From an uncultured Nitrospira sp. (lineage in GTDB: Bacteria > Nitrospirota > Nitrospiria > Nitrospirales > Nitrospiraceae), in the NCBI GenBank assembly GCA_902500825.1, contig CABVRX010000003.1:154142-218141 (forward strand): a stretch of DNA of 64,000 bases, written 5' to 3'. The notes beneath the pieces are model-generated. The model did no database searches and was not told the DNA's origin. It worked only from the letters and a program-made list of their open reading frames with translations. How positions within the stretch are numbered: position 1 is the first letter of the stretch; every line of letters begins with the position of its first letter. Shown piece after piece: positions 50,636-59,365 of the stretch. The position numbers and the translations under genes are program-made.

Positions 50636-51640
50636 ATGCGAGAATTTCCCCTTACTTTAAGCCGCTTTATCGTTCAGAATCAGACCTCGCATCAAGATGC
50701 GACGGAAGAATTCTCCAGTTTGTTGACCCAGATCGGCCTGGTCGGCAAGCTCATTTCGCAAGATCTTCGGCGTGCCGGACTGCTCAACATTCTTGGAACG
50801 ACCGGTGACACGAATGTGCAGGGGGAAACCGTTAAGAAGCTGGATGCCATCGCCAACGATGACTTCGTCAAAGTCTTTCAACACAGCGGGTATGTCTGCG
50901 CCTTGGCCTCGGAAGAAATGGAAAAACCGATTTCGATTCCAGGCAACTGGCCGCACGGCACATACATGTTGCTGTTCGATCCGCTCGACGGCTCATCGAA
51001 CACGGACAATAATATGCCGCTCGGAGCCATTTTTTCGGTTCTCAAGTATGGCCGGGCCGATCGTTTGCCCACTGAAGAGGAATTGTTGCGTCGAGGGACC
51101 GAACAAGTCGCGGCCGGGTATCTCCTGTACGGATCGAGCACCATGCTGGTGTATACCGTTGGACAAGGTGTGTATGGATTTACCCTCGAACCCGGTATCG
51201 GAGAATATCTCCTGTCGCACGAGAGGATCAGGATTCCAGAAAAGGGCAAGGTGTATGCTGCCAACGAAGGGAACTATCACAAGTGGTCTGAGGGAACAAA
51301 AAGGTATCTGGATTCACTCAAAGTCAGCGACAAGACGAGAGGCCGTCCGTACAGCAGCAGGTATTCGGGTTGCCTCGTGGCCGACGTGCATCGCCTGTTG
51401 CTCGGGGGCGGGATCTATCTTTATCCGGGGGAAGTCGATAAACCAGAAGGAAAACTGCGCCTGCTCTACGAAGCGAATCCGTTGGCATTTGTTGTCGAGC
51501 AGGCCGGAGGGAAAGCCTCGACGGGGACATCGAGAATTTTGGAAGTAGAACCCAAGAAATTGCACCAGCGCGTGCCGTTGCTCATCGGAAGTCGACAAGA
51601 TGTCGAGCAAGCCGAAGCGTACGTTCAGGGGAAAGCCTAG
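50636..51640 (+). CDS. fbp: Fructose-1,6-bisphosphatase class I
   Basis: A 334-residue class I enzyme of gluconeogenesis and the Calvin cycle. Motifs: GLLNILGTTGDTNVQGETVK, YVCALASEEMEKPI, the metal site FDPLDGSSNTDNNMPLGAIF, and GTEQVAAGYLLYGSSTMLVY. The ATG at 50636 fits the family start (MREFPLTLSRFIVQ). It is followed after 42 bp by the aldolase gene, giving a small gluconeogenic pair. Provision of hexose phosphate for the sugar-nucleotide genes upstream is plausible. Confidence 0.95.
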   Translation: MREFPLTLSRFIVQNQTSHQDATEEFSSLLTQIGLVGKLISQDLRRAGLLNILGTTGDTNVQGETVKKLDAIANDDFVKVFQHSGYVCALASEEMEKPISIPGNWPHGTYMLLFDPLDGSSNTDNNMPLGAIFSVLKYGRADRLPTEEELLRRGTEQVAAGYLLYGSSTMLVYTVGQGVYGFTLEPGIGEYLLSHERIRIPEKGKVYAANEGNYHKWSEGTKRYLDSLKVSDKTRGRPYSSRYSGCLVADVHRLLLGGGIYLYPGEVDKPEGKLRLLYEANPLAFVVEQAGGKASTGTSRILEVEPKKLHQRVPLLIGSRQDVEQAEAYVQGKA

Positions 51641-51682
51641 ATGCTCGTTGATATGGTACGGTGATGTTGTGTGGAGGGAATT

Positions 51683-52606
51683 ATGGGAGACCGGGTTAAA
51701 GAAATTCTGAGTTGGTATGGCAGTGACAATGCCGGGACAAAGACCAATATCGCTCGTTTGCTACGGTCCGGCAAATTGGCCGGGACCGGTAAGTTGGTCA
51801 TTTTACCGGTGGATCAAGGGTTCGAGCACGGTCCTGCGCGGAGTTTTGCGCCGAACCCACCAGGGTACAATCCTCATTACCACTTCCAGCTTGCGATCGA
51901 CGCTGGGTGCAACGCCTATGCCGCTCCGCTGGGATTTCTGGAAGCCGGGGTAAGTGAGTTCGCGGGCCAGATTCCTCTCATCCTCAAGCTCAACAATCAC
52001 GACGTGCTGCATGATGAAAAGGATCCGCTGCCGTCAGTGACCGGTAGTGTGAAAGATGCTCTTCGGTTGGGTTGTTCGGCCGTGGGGTTCACGATCTATC
52101 CCGGTTCCGCCCATTGCAATGCCATGTATGAACAACTGCGGGCGATTGCGGAAGAAGCCAAAGAGAGCGGCCTCGCGGTTGTGGTCTGGTCCTATCCGCG
52201 TGGATCGGTCTTGAGCAAAGAAGGGGAGACCGCGATAGATGTGGTTGCGTACGCGGCGCAGATCGCGGCGCAATTAGGTGCACACATCATCAAGGTCAAA
52301 TTGCCGACTGCGCATTTGGAACAGGCTGCCGCTAAAAAGGTGTACGAATCAACACACATTCCGATCAAGACTCTGGCAGAGCGAGTGCAGCACGTTGTCC
52401 AGAGTTCGTTCGATGGCCGTCGGATCGTTATCTTCTCCGGAGGCGCCAAGAGTGAGGATACGAACGTATTCGAAGAAGCCCGTGCTATTCGGGATGGTGG
52501 TGGTTTTGGCTCTATCATCGGCCGGAACTCATTCCAACGTCCGAAGGCGGAGGCCATCAAGTTTCTCCACACCATTATGGGGATTTACGGCGGCGAGATT
52601 CAGTGA
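51683..52606 (+). CDS. fbaB: Fructose-bisphosphate aldolase class I (DhnA/FbaB type)
   Basis: A 307-residue archaeal/DhnA-type class I aldolase: LVILPVDQGFEHGPARSFAP, LILKLNNHDVLHDEKD, GFTIYPGS, AHIIKVKLPTAHL (Schiff-base Lys region), IVIFSGGAKSEDTNVFEEA and IIGRNSFQRPKAEAI. ATG 51683 is preceded by GGAGGGAA; a GTG at 51671 would add four residues. It works with fbp in gluconeogenesis. Confidence 0.93.
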   Translation: MGDRVKEILSWYGSDNAGTKTNIARLLRSGKLAGTGKLVILPVDQGFEHGPARSFAPNPPGYNPHYHFQLAIDAGCNAYAAPLGFLEAGVSEFAGQIPLILKLNNHDVLHDEKDPLPSVTGSVKDALRLGCSAVGFTIYPGSAHCNAMYEQLRAIAEEAKESGLAVVVWSYPRGSVLSKEGETAIDVVAYAAQIAAQLGAHIIKVKLPTAHLEQAAAKKVYESTHIPIKTLAERVQHVVQSSFDGRRIVIFSGGAKSEDTNVFEEARAIRDGGGFGSIIGRNSFQRPKAEAIKFLHTIMGIYGGEIQ

Positions 52607-52644
52607 GCCGTGCATAGGCCTTTTAATAAAAGTGAATCGATGCC

Positions 52645-54195
52645 ATGAATCACATAGATTTTGACCGCAAACCACCTCAAAGAACCAGAAGTTGGCTTGT
52701 TGCTGCGACCTTGTTGACGGCTGGCATCATCATTGGGTTTGTAATTGCATCGGATCTCGGCTGGTTGCCTATCGGCCACGCGGTCCCTGATTCCGCCTCC
52801 GTTGCGCCATCTCCTCCCGTCGCCAGACCCGTTTCGACCGCTCCGCAGCCCGTGCTGGGCGGCGGCAATCAAACATTCGTGGACATTGCAAAGTCGGTGA
52901 AACCGGCGGTGGTGAATATCTACGCGACTAAAAGCGGGCGTTCTGAAGGCTCCGGCGCTGCGCCGTTTGATGACCCATTGTTTAGAAAGTTTTTCGGCGA
53001 CGAGTTTTTCCGGAAATTTGAACACCCGAAAGAACGCAAAGAGCGAGGGCTTGGGTCCGGCGTGATCGTCGAATCAAACGGACTCATCATTACCAACAAT
53101 CATGTGGTTGGCAAGGCGGATGAAATTCGCGTCACCTTGTCGGATAAACGCGAATTCAAAGCGAAGCTGATCGGCACCGATCCGAAGACCGATGTGGCCG
53201 TCGTGAAAATCGATGCGACAGGGCTTCCGACCGTAGCCTTGGCCGATTCGGACAAACTGGAAGTCGGGGAGTTCGTCCTGGCCGTCGGGAATCCGTTCGG
53301 ACTGACCCAGACCGTCACCTTGGGAATCGTCAGTGCTCTTGGGCGAGCCGCAGGTATTGCCGAATACGAAGATTTCATCCAAACGGATGCGGCCATCAAT
53401 CCGGGCAACTCCGGTGGTGCCTTGGTCAATGTGCGAGGCGAGCTGGTGGGAATCAATACCGCTATATTCAGTCAGAGCGGTGGAAACATGGGGATCGGTT
53501 TTGCCGTGCCGAGCAATATGGCGCAGTCCATTATGGGCCAGCTCGTGCAAACGGGAAAAGTTGTTCGTGGCTGGCTTGGGGTCTCTATTCAGGAGTTGAC
53601 GCCGGAACTGGCATCCCAATTTGGTATCACGGAGACAAAGGGTGTGCTCGTCAGTGATGTCATGGACGAAAGCCCGGCGAAAAAGGCCGGGTTCGAACGG
53701 GCCGACGTCATCGTCGAGTATGACGGCAAGCCCATGGATACACCGACCCACTTGCGCAATGCAGTGGCTCAAACGCCGGTTGGAAAAAAAGTCACCATTA
53801 AATTCATTCGTGATAAAAAACCGAAAACGTTGGACCTCACCATCGTTGAGCAGCCCAAGTCGATGTCGCAAAACGGCGAAGACGATGGAGGGGAATCGGT
53901 CACGCCGACCGGTGTGCTCTCCAGCGTGGATGTCCGAGACTTGACTCAAGAGTTGGCAAGTCGGTATGGGCTGAAGTCAAGTGAGCGGGGCGTGGTCATC
54001 GTTCGGGTCAAACCTGGGAGTACGGCTGAAGAATTGGGTGTTCGAGAGGGCGATATCGTCCTCGAAGTGAATCGTCAAACGGTGACGTCGGTGAAGGTTT
54101 TTGAACGAATCGCCGGCAAGCTTTCTAAGGATCAAGCGGTCTTGCTCTTGTTGAAACGGCAAGGGCGGACGATCTACCTAACGCTTCGTCCTTGA
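52645..54195 (+). CDS. degP: HtrA/DegP-type periplasmic serine protease with two PDZ domains
   Basis: A 516-residue protease/chaperone. An N-terminal hydrophobic anchor or signal (SWLVAATLLTAGIIIGFVIA) is followed by a Pro-rich linker and the trypsin-like domain with His153 (ITNNHVVG), Asp183 (PKTDVAVVKID) and Ser256 (GNSGGAL). Two PDZ domains follow (from about residues 300 and 415). It degrades or refolds misfolded envelope proteins. Start at ATG 52645. DegQ/DegP naming is interchangeable at this level. Confidence 0.93.
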   Translation: MNHIDFDRKPPQRTRSWLVAATLLTAGIIIGFVIASDLGWLPIGHAVPDSASVAPSPPVARPVSTAPQPVLGGGNQTFVDIAKSVKPAVVNIYATKSGRSEGSGAAPFDDPLFRKFFGDEFFRKFEHPKERKERGLGSGVIVESNGLIITNNHVVGKADEIRVTLSDKREFKAKLIGTDPKTDVAVVKIDATGLPTVALADSDKLEVGEFVLAVGNPFGLTQTVTLGIVSALGRAAGIAEYEDFIQTDAAINPGNSGGALVNVRGELVGINTAIFSQSGGNMGIGFAVPSNMAQSIMGQLVQTGKVVRGWLGVSIQELTPELASQFGITETKGVLVSDVMDESPAKKAGFERADVIVEYDGKPMDTPTHLRNAVAQTPVGKKVTIKFIRDKKPKTLDLTIVEQPKSMSQNGEDDGGESVTPTGVLSSVDVRDLTQELASRYGLKSSERGVVIVRVKPGSTAEELGVREGDIVLEVNRQTVTSVKVFERIAGKLSKDQAVLLLLKRQGRTIYLTLRP

Positions 54196-54306
54196 AGACC
54201 TGCATTTGCCGAGAGAATCGGGTTTGGGATATGGATGCCGGAGTTGTGCGGACAACTTGCGTTGGTACGCTTCCCTCAATGAGTAAGGATAGTCTAGACT
54301 TCAGTC

Positions 54307-55026
54307 GTGAATAACCACACCGTGGCTCTCGTCCCTGCCGCCGGACGTGGGCTTCGCATGGGCGGCTCGGTGCCCAAACAATTTCTCGCACTCGGCGGTC
54401 AGCCTCTCATCCTCCACTCGCTCCGTGTGCTTCAAGCTTCCTCCGTCATTGAGGGAATCATCCTCGCTGTTCCTCAGAGCGAGATGGACTATTGTCTCAA
54501 AGAAATCGTGGCGAAACATCGCTTTACCAAGGTGACGAAAGTGGTGCCGGGAGGACACGAACGGCAGGATTCCGTCAGGCATGCGCTCGAGGCGGTCCAT
54601 AGTGATGTCGATATCGTGCTCGTGCATGATGCGGTTCGTCCATTTCTCACAGCGCGGATGGTGGAAGGGGTTGTGAAGGAGGCACGGGCCAAGGGCGCGG
54701 CCATTATCGCCCTTCCCATGAAAGATACCGTCAAGCAAGTGGGATCTGACCATGTCATCGAACGCACGATTGATCGGCAGTCATTGTGGCTGGCTCAGAC
54801 TCCACAAGCGTTTCGACGAGACTGGCTGCTGGCGGCTCATCGAAAAGCTCATGCGGAAGGGATTCGCGCGACCGATGATGCCTATCTCATCGAGTGGGCC
54901 GGACATCCGGTATCAGTCGTCGAAGGAAGCGGCGAAAATATCAAGGTGACGAGACCGGAAGATATGGTGATCGGTGAAGCGATCTTGGCGTCCCGTCGAT
55001 CAGGCGATATGAAAGGATCGGTATGA
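54307..55026 (+). CDS. ispD: 2-C-methyl-D-erythritol 4-phosphate cytidylyltransferase
   Basis: A 239-residue IspD of the MEP isoprenoid pathway: VALVPAAGRGLRMGGSVPKQ, VPGGHERQDSVRHAL, VLVHDAVRPFL and ATDDAYLIEW. A GTG at 54307 is used. It overlaps ispF by ATGA, the common ispDF arrangement. The pathway feeds undecaprenyl phosphate, the carrier used by the glycan genes. Confidence 0.94.
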   Translation: MNNHTVALVPAAGRGLRMGGSVPKQFLALGGQPLILHSLRVLQASSVIEGIILAVPQSEMDYCLKEIVAKHRFTKVTKVVPGGHERQDSVRHALEAVHSDVDIVLVHDAVRPFLTARMVEGVVKEARAKGAAIIALPMKDTVKQVGSDHVIERTIDRQSLWLAQTPQAFRRDWLLAAHRKAHAEGIRATDDAYLIEWAGHPVSVVEGSGENIKVTRPEDMVIGEAILASRRSGDMKGSV

Positions 55027-55508
55027 AGAAAGGATTTCGCATCGGCTATGGGTACGATGTCCACCCGCTCGGGTCGGACCGCAAATTGATTTTGGGAGGC
55101 ATTGAGGTCCCACACACAAAAGGATTGCTCGGCCATTCTGACTCCGACGTCCTCGTTCACGCGATTTGCGATGCCTTATTGGGGGCGATGGGGGAGGGAG
55201 ATCTCGGCCGGCACTATCCAAGTTCCGATCCCAAGTATAAGGGGATCTCTAGTTTGAAACTGTTGGAAGATGTTATGACGAAGCTGAAAGCGAAAGGGTA
55301 TCGGGTAGGAAACATCGACACCGTGATTGTGGCCCAGGCCCCTCGGCTTGGTCCGTATCTTCCAGCGATGCAGAAACAGATGGCAGAGGCTGCCGGCATC
55401 GATCCGGATCTGGTCAATGTAAAGGTGAAAAGTGGGGAAGGCTTGGATGCGGTCGGCCGCGAAGAGGGGATGATTGCTCATGCCGTGTGTTTAATCGAAC
55501 CGGTTTGA
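55023..55508 (+). CDS. ispF: 2-C-methyl-D-erythritol 2,4-cyclodiphosphate synthase
   Basis: A 161-residue IspF trimer subunit. FRIGYGYDVHPLGSDRKLIL carries the metal ligands Asp and His, and GHSDSDVLVHAICDALLGAM is the second signature. NIDTVIVAQAPRL and VKVKSGEGLDAVGREEGMIA complete the family. ATG overlaps the ispD stop. Confidence 0.95.
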   Translation: MKKGFRIGYGYDVHPLGSDRKLILGGIEVPHTKGLLGHSDSDVLVHAICDALLGAMGEGDLGRHYPSSDPKYKGISSLKLLEDVMTKLKAKGYRVGNIDTVIVAQAPRLGPYLPAMQKQMAEAAGIDPDLVNVKVKSGEGLDAVGREEGMIAHAVCLIEPV

Positions 55509-55528
55509 CGTCATAAGATCACCACGCG

Positions 55529-56179
55529 ATGTTGGCAAAAATTAAACAAGACCTCCAAGCCGTCTTCGACCGGGATCCCGCTGCGACCAGCAAGCTGGAA
55601 GTGATCCTCACCTACGCAGGGTTCCATGCGCTTCTGGCCTATCGTATCGCTCACCGGCTGAAGGCGCACGATGTCCCGATCTTGCCGCGGGTGATTTCGC
55701 AGTTGACCCGCTGGGTGACCGGTGTGGAAATCCATCCTTCCGCAAAAATTGGGACCGGCTTTTTCATCGACCACGGGATGGGAGTCGTCATCGGCGAGAC
55801 GGCGGAAATTGGGGATTATGTGACCCTTTTTCAAGGGGTGACCTTGGGTGGGACCGGCAAGGAACGGGGCAAAAGGCATCCGACACTCGGCAATCACGTG
55901 GTGGTGGGCGCCGGTGCCAAGATCTTAGGAGGGATTATAATCGGCGACAATGTCAAGATCGGGGCCAATTCAGTGGTGTTGAAGAACGTTCCGGCCAATT
56001 CGACGGTGATCGGTGTTCCGGCTCGCATTATCAAGACACAGGGCGAACGTCTTCCTGATGCGACGATGGATCAGGTTAATCTACCGGATCCCATCAGCGA
56101 TCGTTTCCTGGCGCTTGAGCAAGAATTGATCGAACTCAGAAAAAAACTCGAAAACCCCGATGAGCAATCCCAGCGGTAA
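55529..56179 (+). CDS. cysE: Serine O-acetyltransferase
   Basis: A 216-residue left-handed beta-helix acetyltransferase, first step of cysteine synthesis. The hexapeptide repeats include [40 protein letters not shown] and [20 protein letters not shown], with the catalytic His in FFIDHGMG. It lies 20 bp after ispF and is followed by a strong hairpin. Confidence 0.93.
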   Translation: MLAKIKQDLQAVFDRDPAATSKLEVILTYAGFHALLAYRIAHRLKAHDVPILPRVISQLTRWVTGVEIHPSAKIGTGFFIDHGMGVVIGETAEIGDYVTLFQGVTLGGTGKERGKRHPTLGNHVVVGAGAKILGGIIIGDNVKIGANSVVLKNVPANSTVIGVPARIIKTQGERLPDATMDQVNLPDPISDRFLALEQELIELRKKLENPDEQSQR

Positions 56180-56211
56180 AGGTCATCGATACAGGGAGGC
56201 TCGTGGACGAA

Positions 56212-56246
56212 TGACCCCGGCGCGACATAAGGCCGCGCCGGGGTCA
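56212..56246. terminator. Perfect 13-bp hairpin between convergent cysE and psiF-like genes
   Basis: TGACCCCGGCGCG at 56212-56224 pairs perfectly with CGCGCCGGGGTCA at 56234-56246 around a 9-base loop. It lies 33 bp past the cysE stop and 5 bp past the end of the convergent psiF-like gene, so it can serve both strands. There is no long T tract, so its strength is uncertain. Confidence 0.65.
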
Positions 56247-56251
56247 TTGAG

Positions 56252-56572
56252 CTATGCAGAAAGACAGTCGCTCATAAACTTCTTCCGGTCGTCGCCCTTC
56301 AGTTTCTTGTCGCCCGCCTCTTTATTGCACGCCTTCATCTTATTCTGCTGAGTCTCTTTGCCACCTTCCGTTTTCTCCGGCTTGGCGGAGAGACATTCCT
56401 TCATAAACGCCTTCCGCTCCTCGCCTTTCCCCTCCCCCAACCCCTTCGTATTTGCCTGTTCGTTGCACGCCTTCATCCTATTTTGTTGGGCAGGCGCGGC
56501 CACGGCGAACGGGGTCACTCCAAGACTGAGCACAAACAATCCGAGTGCGAGAGCACGCAAGGATATCACCAT
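56252..56572 (-). CDS. PsiF-repeat exported protein
   Basis: A 106-residue protein with a signal peptide (VISLRALALGLFVLSLGVTP, cleavage near AVAAPAQ) and two PsiF repeats, each with the pattern QQNxMKACNxxA ... RKxFMxxCLSA (at about residues 29-63 and 74-106). The family was named from a phosphate-starvation-inducible protein of E. coli; the function is unknown. The ATG at 56572 has AAAGGAG nine bases upstream, so the longer in-frame start at 56608 is rejected. Confidence 0.85.
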   Translation of the reverse strand: MVISLRALALGLFVLSLGVTPFAVAAPAQQNRMKACNEQANTKGLGEGKGEERKAFMKECLSAKPEKTEGGKETQQNKMKACNKEAGDKKLKGDDRKKFMSDCLSA

Positions 56573-56619
56573 GCTGGAACTCCTTTTATAGTGAGGGATG
56601 AGGTGCAAGTCTGGACTGC

Positions 56620-56648
56620 ATCATAGCAAAACAATACGTAATTGTCTG
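56620..56648 (-). promoter_or_regulatory. Possible extended -10 promoter of the psiF-like gene
   Basis: On the minus strand TGCTATGAT (extended -10; TATGAT at 56620-56625) follows CAGACA (56643-56648) with a 17-bp spacer. It lies about 50 bases ahead of the ATG at 56572. Confidence 0.45.
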
Positions 56649-56667
56649 TAAATGAATGTGCAAAAGG

Positions 56668-57405
56668 TCACTCGTAGTCAACCTGCACCAAAAAGAGTCC
56701 TTGCGGGGGAGCTGTTTTTCCGGCAGCCGAGCGGTCATGTGCTTTGAGTATGGTTCTGAGGCTCTCCGGTGCGCGCTTGCTCAAGCCGATCTCCACGAGC
56801 GTGCCGACGATCGAGCGGATCATCTGTTTAAGGAACCGATCGGCATAGGCTTCGATCCGCAGCCGATCGCCTTCGCGGAAGACCGTGAATCGCTGCAGAT
56901 GACAGATGGGGTCGTCGTTGTCGGTGGGTTGGGTCTGGAACGAAGAAAAATCGTGCAGGCCGATCAGGATGAGTCCCGCTTGATTCATCACCGCGTCGTC
57001 GAGAGGCTGATGGATATGCCAGCAGTAATCACGCGCAACCGCCGGGCGCTCCGGACGATTCAAAATACGGTATTCATACAACTTGCCCTTGGCCGAATGC
57101 CTTGCGTGAAATGTGTCCGGCATGAGCGCGGCTGATCGCACGACAATGCTTTTCGGGAGATGGGCGTTCAGCGCCCTAGTCCATTCCCGGGGGGTCATGT
57201 CACGCTCGATACGGAAGCTCGCGACCTGCCCCAGAGCGTGCACGCCCGCATCGGTGCGTCCGGCGCCTATGACCGATGTGGTGATTTGAGTGACGCCTAG
57301 GATAGCTGTTTCAACAGCTTCCTGGATCGTCGGCTGGTCGGGTTGACGTTGCCAGCCTGCGTAGGTCGTGCCGTCATATTCAAGAATCAGTTTGATAATG
57401 GGCAT
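56668..57405 (-). CDS. truA: tRNA pseudouridine(38-40) synthase
   Basis: A 245-residue TruA. LILEYDGTTYAGWQRQPDQP is the N-terminal signature, and the catalytic aspartate is Asp52 in GAGRTDAGVHALGQ. YRILNRPERPAVARDYCWHI and FLKQMIRSIVGTLVEIGLSK are further family blocks. It modifies the tRNA anticodon stem-loop. It lies downstream of the amidase gene on the same strand with a 30-bp gap and is probably cotranscribed. Confidence 0.95.
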   Translation of the reverse strand: MPIIKLILEYDGTTYAGWQRQPDQPTIQEAVETAILGVTQITTSVIGAGRTDAGVHALGQVASFRIERDMTPREWTRALNAHLPKSIVVRSAALMPDTFHARHSAKGKLYEYRILNRPERPAVARDYCWHIHQPLDDAVMNQAGLILIGLHDFSSFQTQPTDNDDPICHLQRFTVFREGDRLRIEAYADRFLKQMIRSIVGTLVEIGLSKRAPESLRTILKAHDRSAAGKTAPPQGLFLVQVDYE

Positions 57406-57435
57406 GAAGCACGTGGAGGGCGATGAGCGAAGTGA

Positions 57436-58719
57436 TCATCGGATGCCCGGTCGATTATTGACAAGGAACGAAACAATGCCATGATAGAGGGATTGAGCGA
57501 CATCCCGAATAAAGGCCGGTTTCCTAAGGAGATCTTCTTCGTCAGGGTTAGAAATATAGGCAATTTCCGCCAGGATGCTGGGCATACTCGTAAACCTCAA
57601 TACATAAAAAGGTGCCGTTTTGACGCCATGGTCGTTGAGCAGGTATTGCCCGTTCATCTGGGAGACCATTGCCTCTTTGGCGTTCCAAGCAAGTTCTAGG
57701 GACTCCTCGATTTTCTTCGTCGTTAAGAGATCTGCCACGAGGTATTCCCATCCGACTCCGGTGTTGCTGATCGGGGTGCCGTTCTCCCGTGCCGCGACCG
57801 CGAGAGCCCGCTGATCTTTGGCCTCTCCGAAGTGATAGATTTCAGTCCCTTTGACCACGCGTGACGGGTGAGAGTTGACATGGATGGAGATAAAGAGGTC
57901 GGCTTCGTTGCTGTTCGCGAACTTGGCTCGATCTTCCAGCTCAATGAACACATCACGGTCCCGGGTCATCAACACGCGCACGCTGGACTGCTTTCTCAGA
58001 AGCTCACGAAGCTGTAGACCTACCTTGAGGGTAATGTCCTTCTCCTCGGTCTTTCGGATTCCACGTGCGCCAGGGTCTTTCCCACCATGGCCGGGATCGA
58101 TCACAATGGTCGCGTATCCCTTGGCGCGCGGCGCCATGGGTTGCGAGGCGGGAGAAGTTGGCCGCTGAGGGATCTCGGGCAGGTCAAGTGCGGAAGGAGG
58201 GATTTGTGTAAGGGGTGGAGTCACGTCAATGACCAAGCGATGCGGATGAGAAAGCGTGAAGTGCTTATAGGTCCGGAACGATGTGATTGGAAGAGATACA
58301 GCGACAACGTGAGAGGGCAGTTGAGTGACGATGAAGGGCGATGGGATGGTCCCATTCATGATCTTGGTTTGCGCTGGTTGGCTGAGTCGTGCGTTGGGAA
58401 GCGCGATCACCACGTGACTTGGATTGCCAGCTCGCTGCTCAATGGCCGTGGCGTGACGATCGAGATCCATCACCAGTCTGATTCTCTCTGGGCTCGTCAT
58501 CACGCGGAAATTGCGAACGGTAACGGGGCCAAGGGAAGCAGTCGTTCCTTTGACGCGGCTGTGTTCCGATGACATCACCGGCAGAGGACGGTGATCATCG
58601 GGGGACCAAGCCCAAGCCGCCTGGGTCAGGATCACGTCTGCGGACAAAAGGAACATGGCATTGGACAAGAGGAGGGCGAGGGACCTTATTGAAAGCAGCC
58701 GAGGCTTTCGTACTTGCAT
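57436..58719 (-). CDS. N-acetylmuramoyl-L-alanine amidase with AMIN domain (AmiC-like)
   Basis: A 427-residue periplasmic cell-wall hydrolase. A signal peptide (LLSIRSLALLLSNAMFLLSA and on) leads to an AMIN domain (VRNFRVMTSPERIRLVMDLD, IALPNARLSQ), and the C-terminal Amidase_3 domain has zinc ligands in IVIDPGHGGKDPGARG, a conserved Glu/His segment ISIHVNSHPS and the catalytic Glu in SILAEIAYISNPDEEDLL. ATG 58719 places the signal peptide correctly; an in-frame start at 58776 is less likely. The zinc His/Glu/His set and final Glu are present. Confidence 0.92.
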   Translation of the reverse strand: MQVRKPRLLSIRSLALLLSNAMFLLSADVILTQAAWAWSPDDHRPLPVMSSEHSRVKGTTASLGPVTVRNFRVMTSPERIRLVMDLDRHATAIEQRAGNPSHVVIALPNARLSQPAQTKIMNGTIPSPFIVTQLPSHVVAVSLPITSFRTYKHFTLSHPHRLVIDVTPPLTQIPPSALDLPEIPQRPTSPASQPMAPRAKGYATIVIDPGHGGKDPGARGIRKTEEKDITLKVGLQLRELLRKQSSVRVLMTRDRDVFIELEDRAKFANSNEADLFISIHVNSHPSRVVKGTEIYHFGEAKDQRALAVAARENGTPISNTGVGWEYLVADLLTTKKIEESLELAWNAKEAMVSQMNGQYLLNDHGVKTAPFYVLRFTSMPSILAEIAYISNPDEEDLLRKPAFIRDVAQSLYHGIVSFLVNNRPGIR

Positions 58720-58746
58720 GGCCTTTTTAGTAGAAGACAATGAGAA

Positions 58747-58776
58747 ACTATTCTCAGATGTCCGCCGTCTTGTCAA
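58747..58776 (-). promoter_or_regulatory. Sigma-70-type promoter for amidase-truA
   Basis: On the minus strand a perfect TTGACA (58771-58776) and AATAGT (58747-58752) are separated by 18 bp, about 28 bases before the ATG at 58719. This also argues against the upstream in-frame ATG at 58776. Confidence 0.5.
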
Positions 58777-58843
58777 GAATTACACCGGTTGGCCATGCGT
58801 TATTCGCATTGACTGTCTGCTCATAATCACGATAGCGTGAAGT

Positions 58844-59365
58844 ATGCCGCTGCGTCTGATCGTCGATGGGTATAACCTGCTGGCTGGTGCTGGAAGCCTT
58901 TCCGGGCATCTTGAATCGGCCCGCGAAACATTGGTGCGAAATCTAGCCGCTTATCGGCATCGAAAGAATCACCTCATCACCGTCGTGTTCGACGGCTGGC
59001 AGCAGGGCCAGCTGTCGGAACAGCGGGAACATTGTGCCGGCGTCCAGGTAATCTATTCAAAACGGGGTGAGCGGGCGGATCAGGTCATCCAACGGTTGGC
59101 ACGGGAGTATGGGGTGGATTGTGCGGTCGTCAGTTCCGATCATGAGATCGTGAATGCGGCTAGAGCCCATGGGGCCTTTACGATGGGCGCCCGTGAGTTT
59201 GCGGGTAAGCTCCGTATGTCATCGGGGGAGGTCGGCACCTTACCATATAAAGAACTAGATTCTGGGGACGATAGTCATCCAAGGCGAGGATCGGAGAAGA
59301 AGGGAAATCCTCGCAAGCTTCCAAAAGCGCAAAGGCAGCGAGACCGCCGACTCAGGAGATTTTGA
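58844..59365 (+). CDS. NYN domain RNase-like protein (YacP type)
   Basis: A 173-residue NYN/PIN-like nuclease. LRLIVDGYNLLAGAG gives the first acidic residue, ITVVFDGWQQGQL the second, VIYSKRGERADQVIQRLARE and CAVVSSDHEIVNAARAHG the third and fourth. YacP/Rae1 cleaves mRNA on ribosomes in Bacillus. A Lys/Arg-rich tail (KKGNPRKLPKAQRQRDRRLR) could contact RNA. Its 3' end overlaps the convergent tatD gene by 14 bases. Confidence 0.88.
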   Translation: MPLRLIVDGYNLLAGAGSLSGHLESARETLVRNLAAYRHRKNHLITVVFDGWQQGQLSEQREHCAGVQVIYSKRGERADQVIQRLAREYGVDCAVVSSDHEIVNAARAHGAFTMGAREFAGKLRMSSGEVGTLPYKELDSGDDSHPRRGSEKKGNPRKLPKAQRQRDRRLRRF

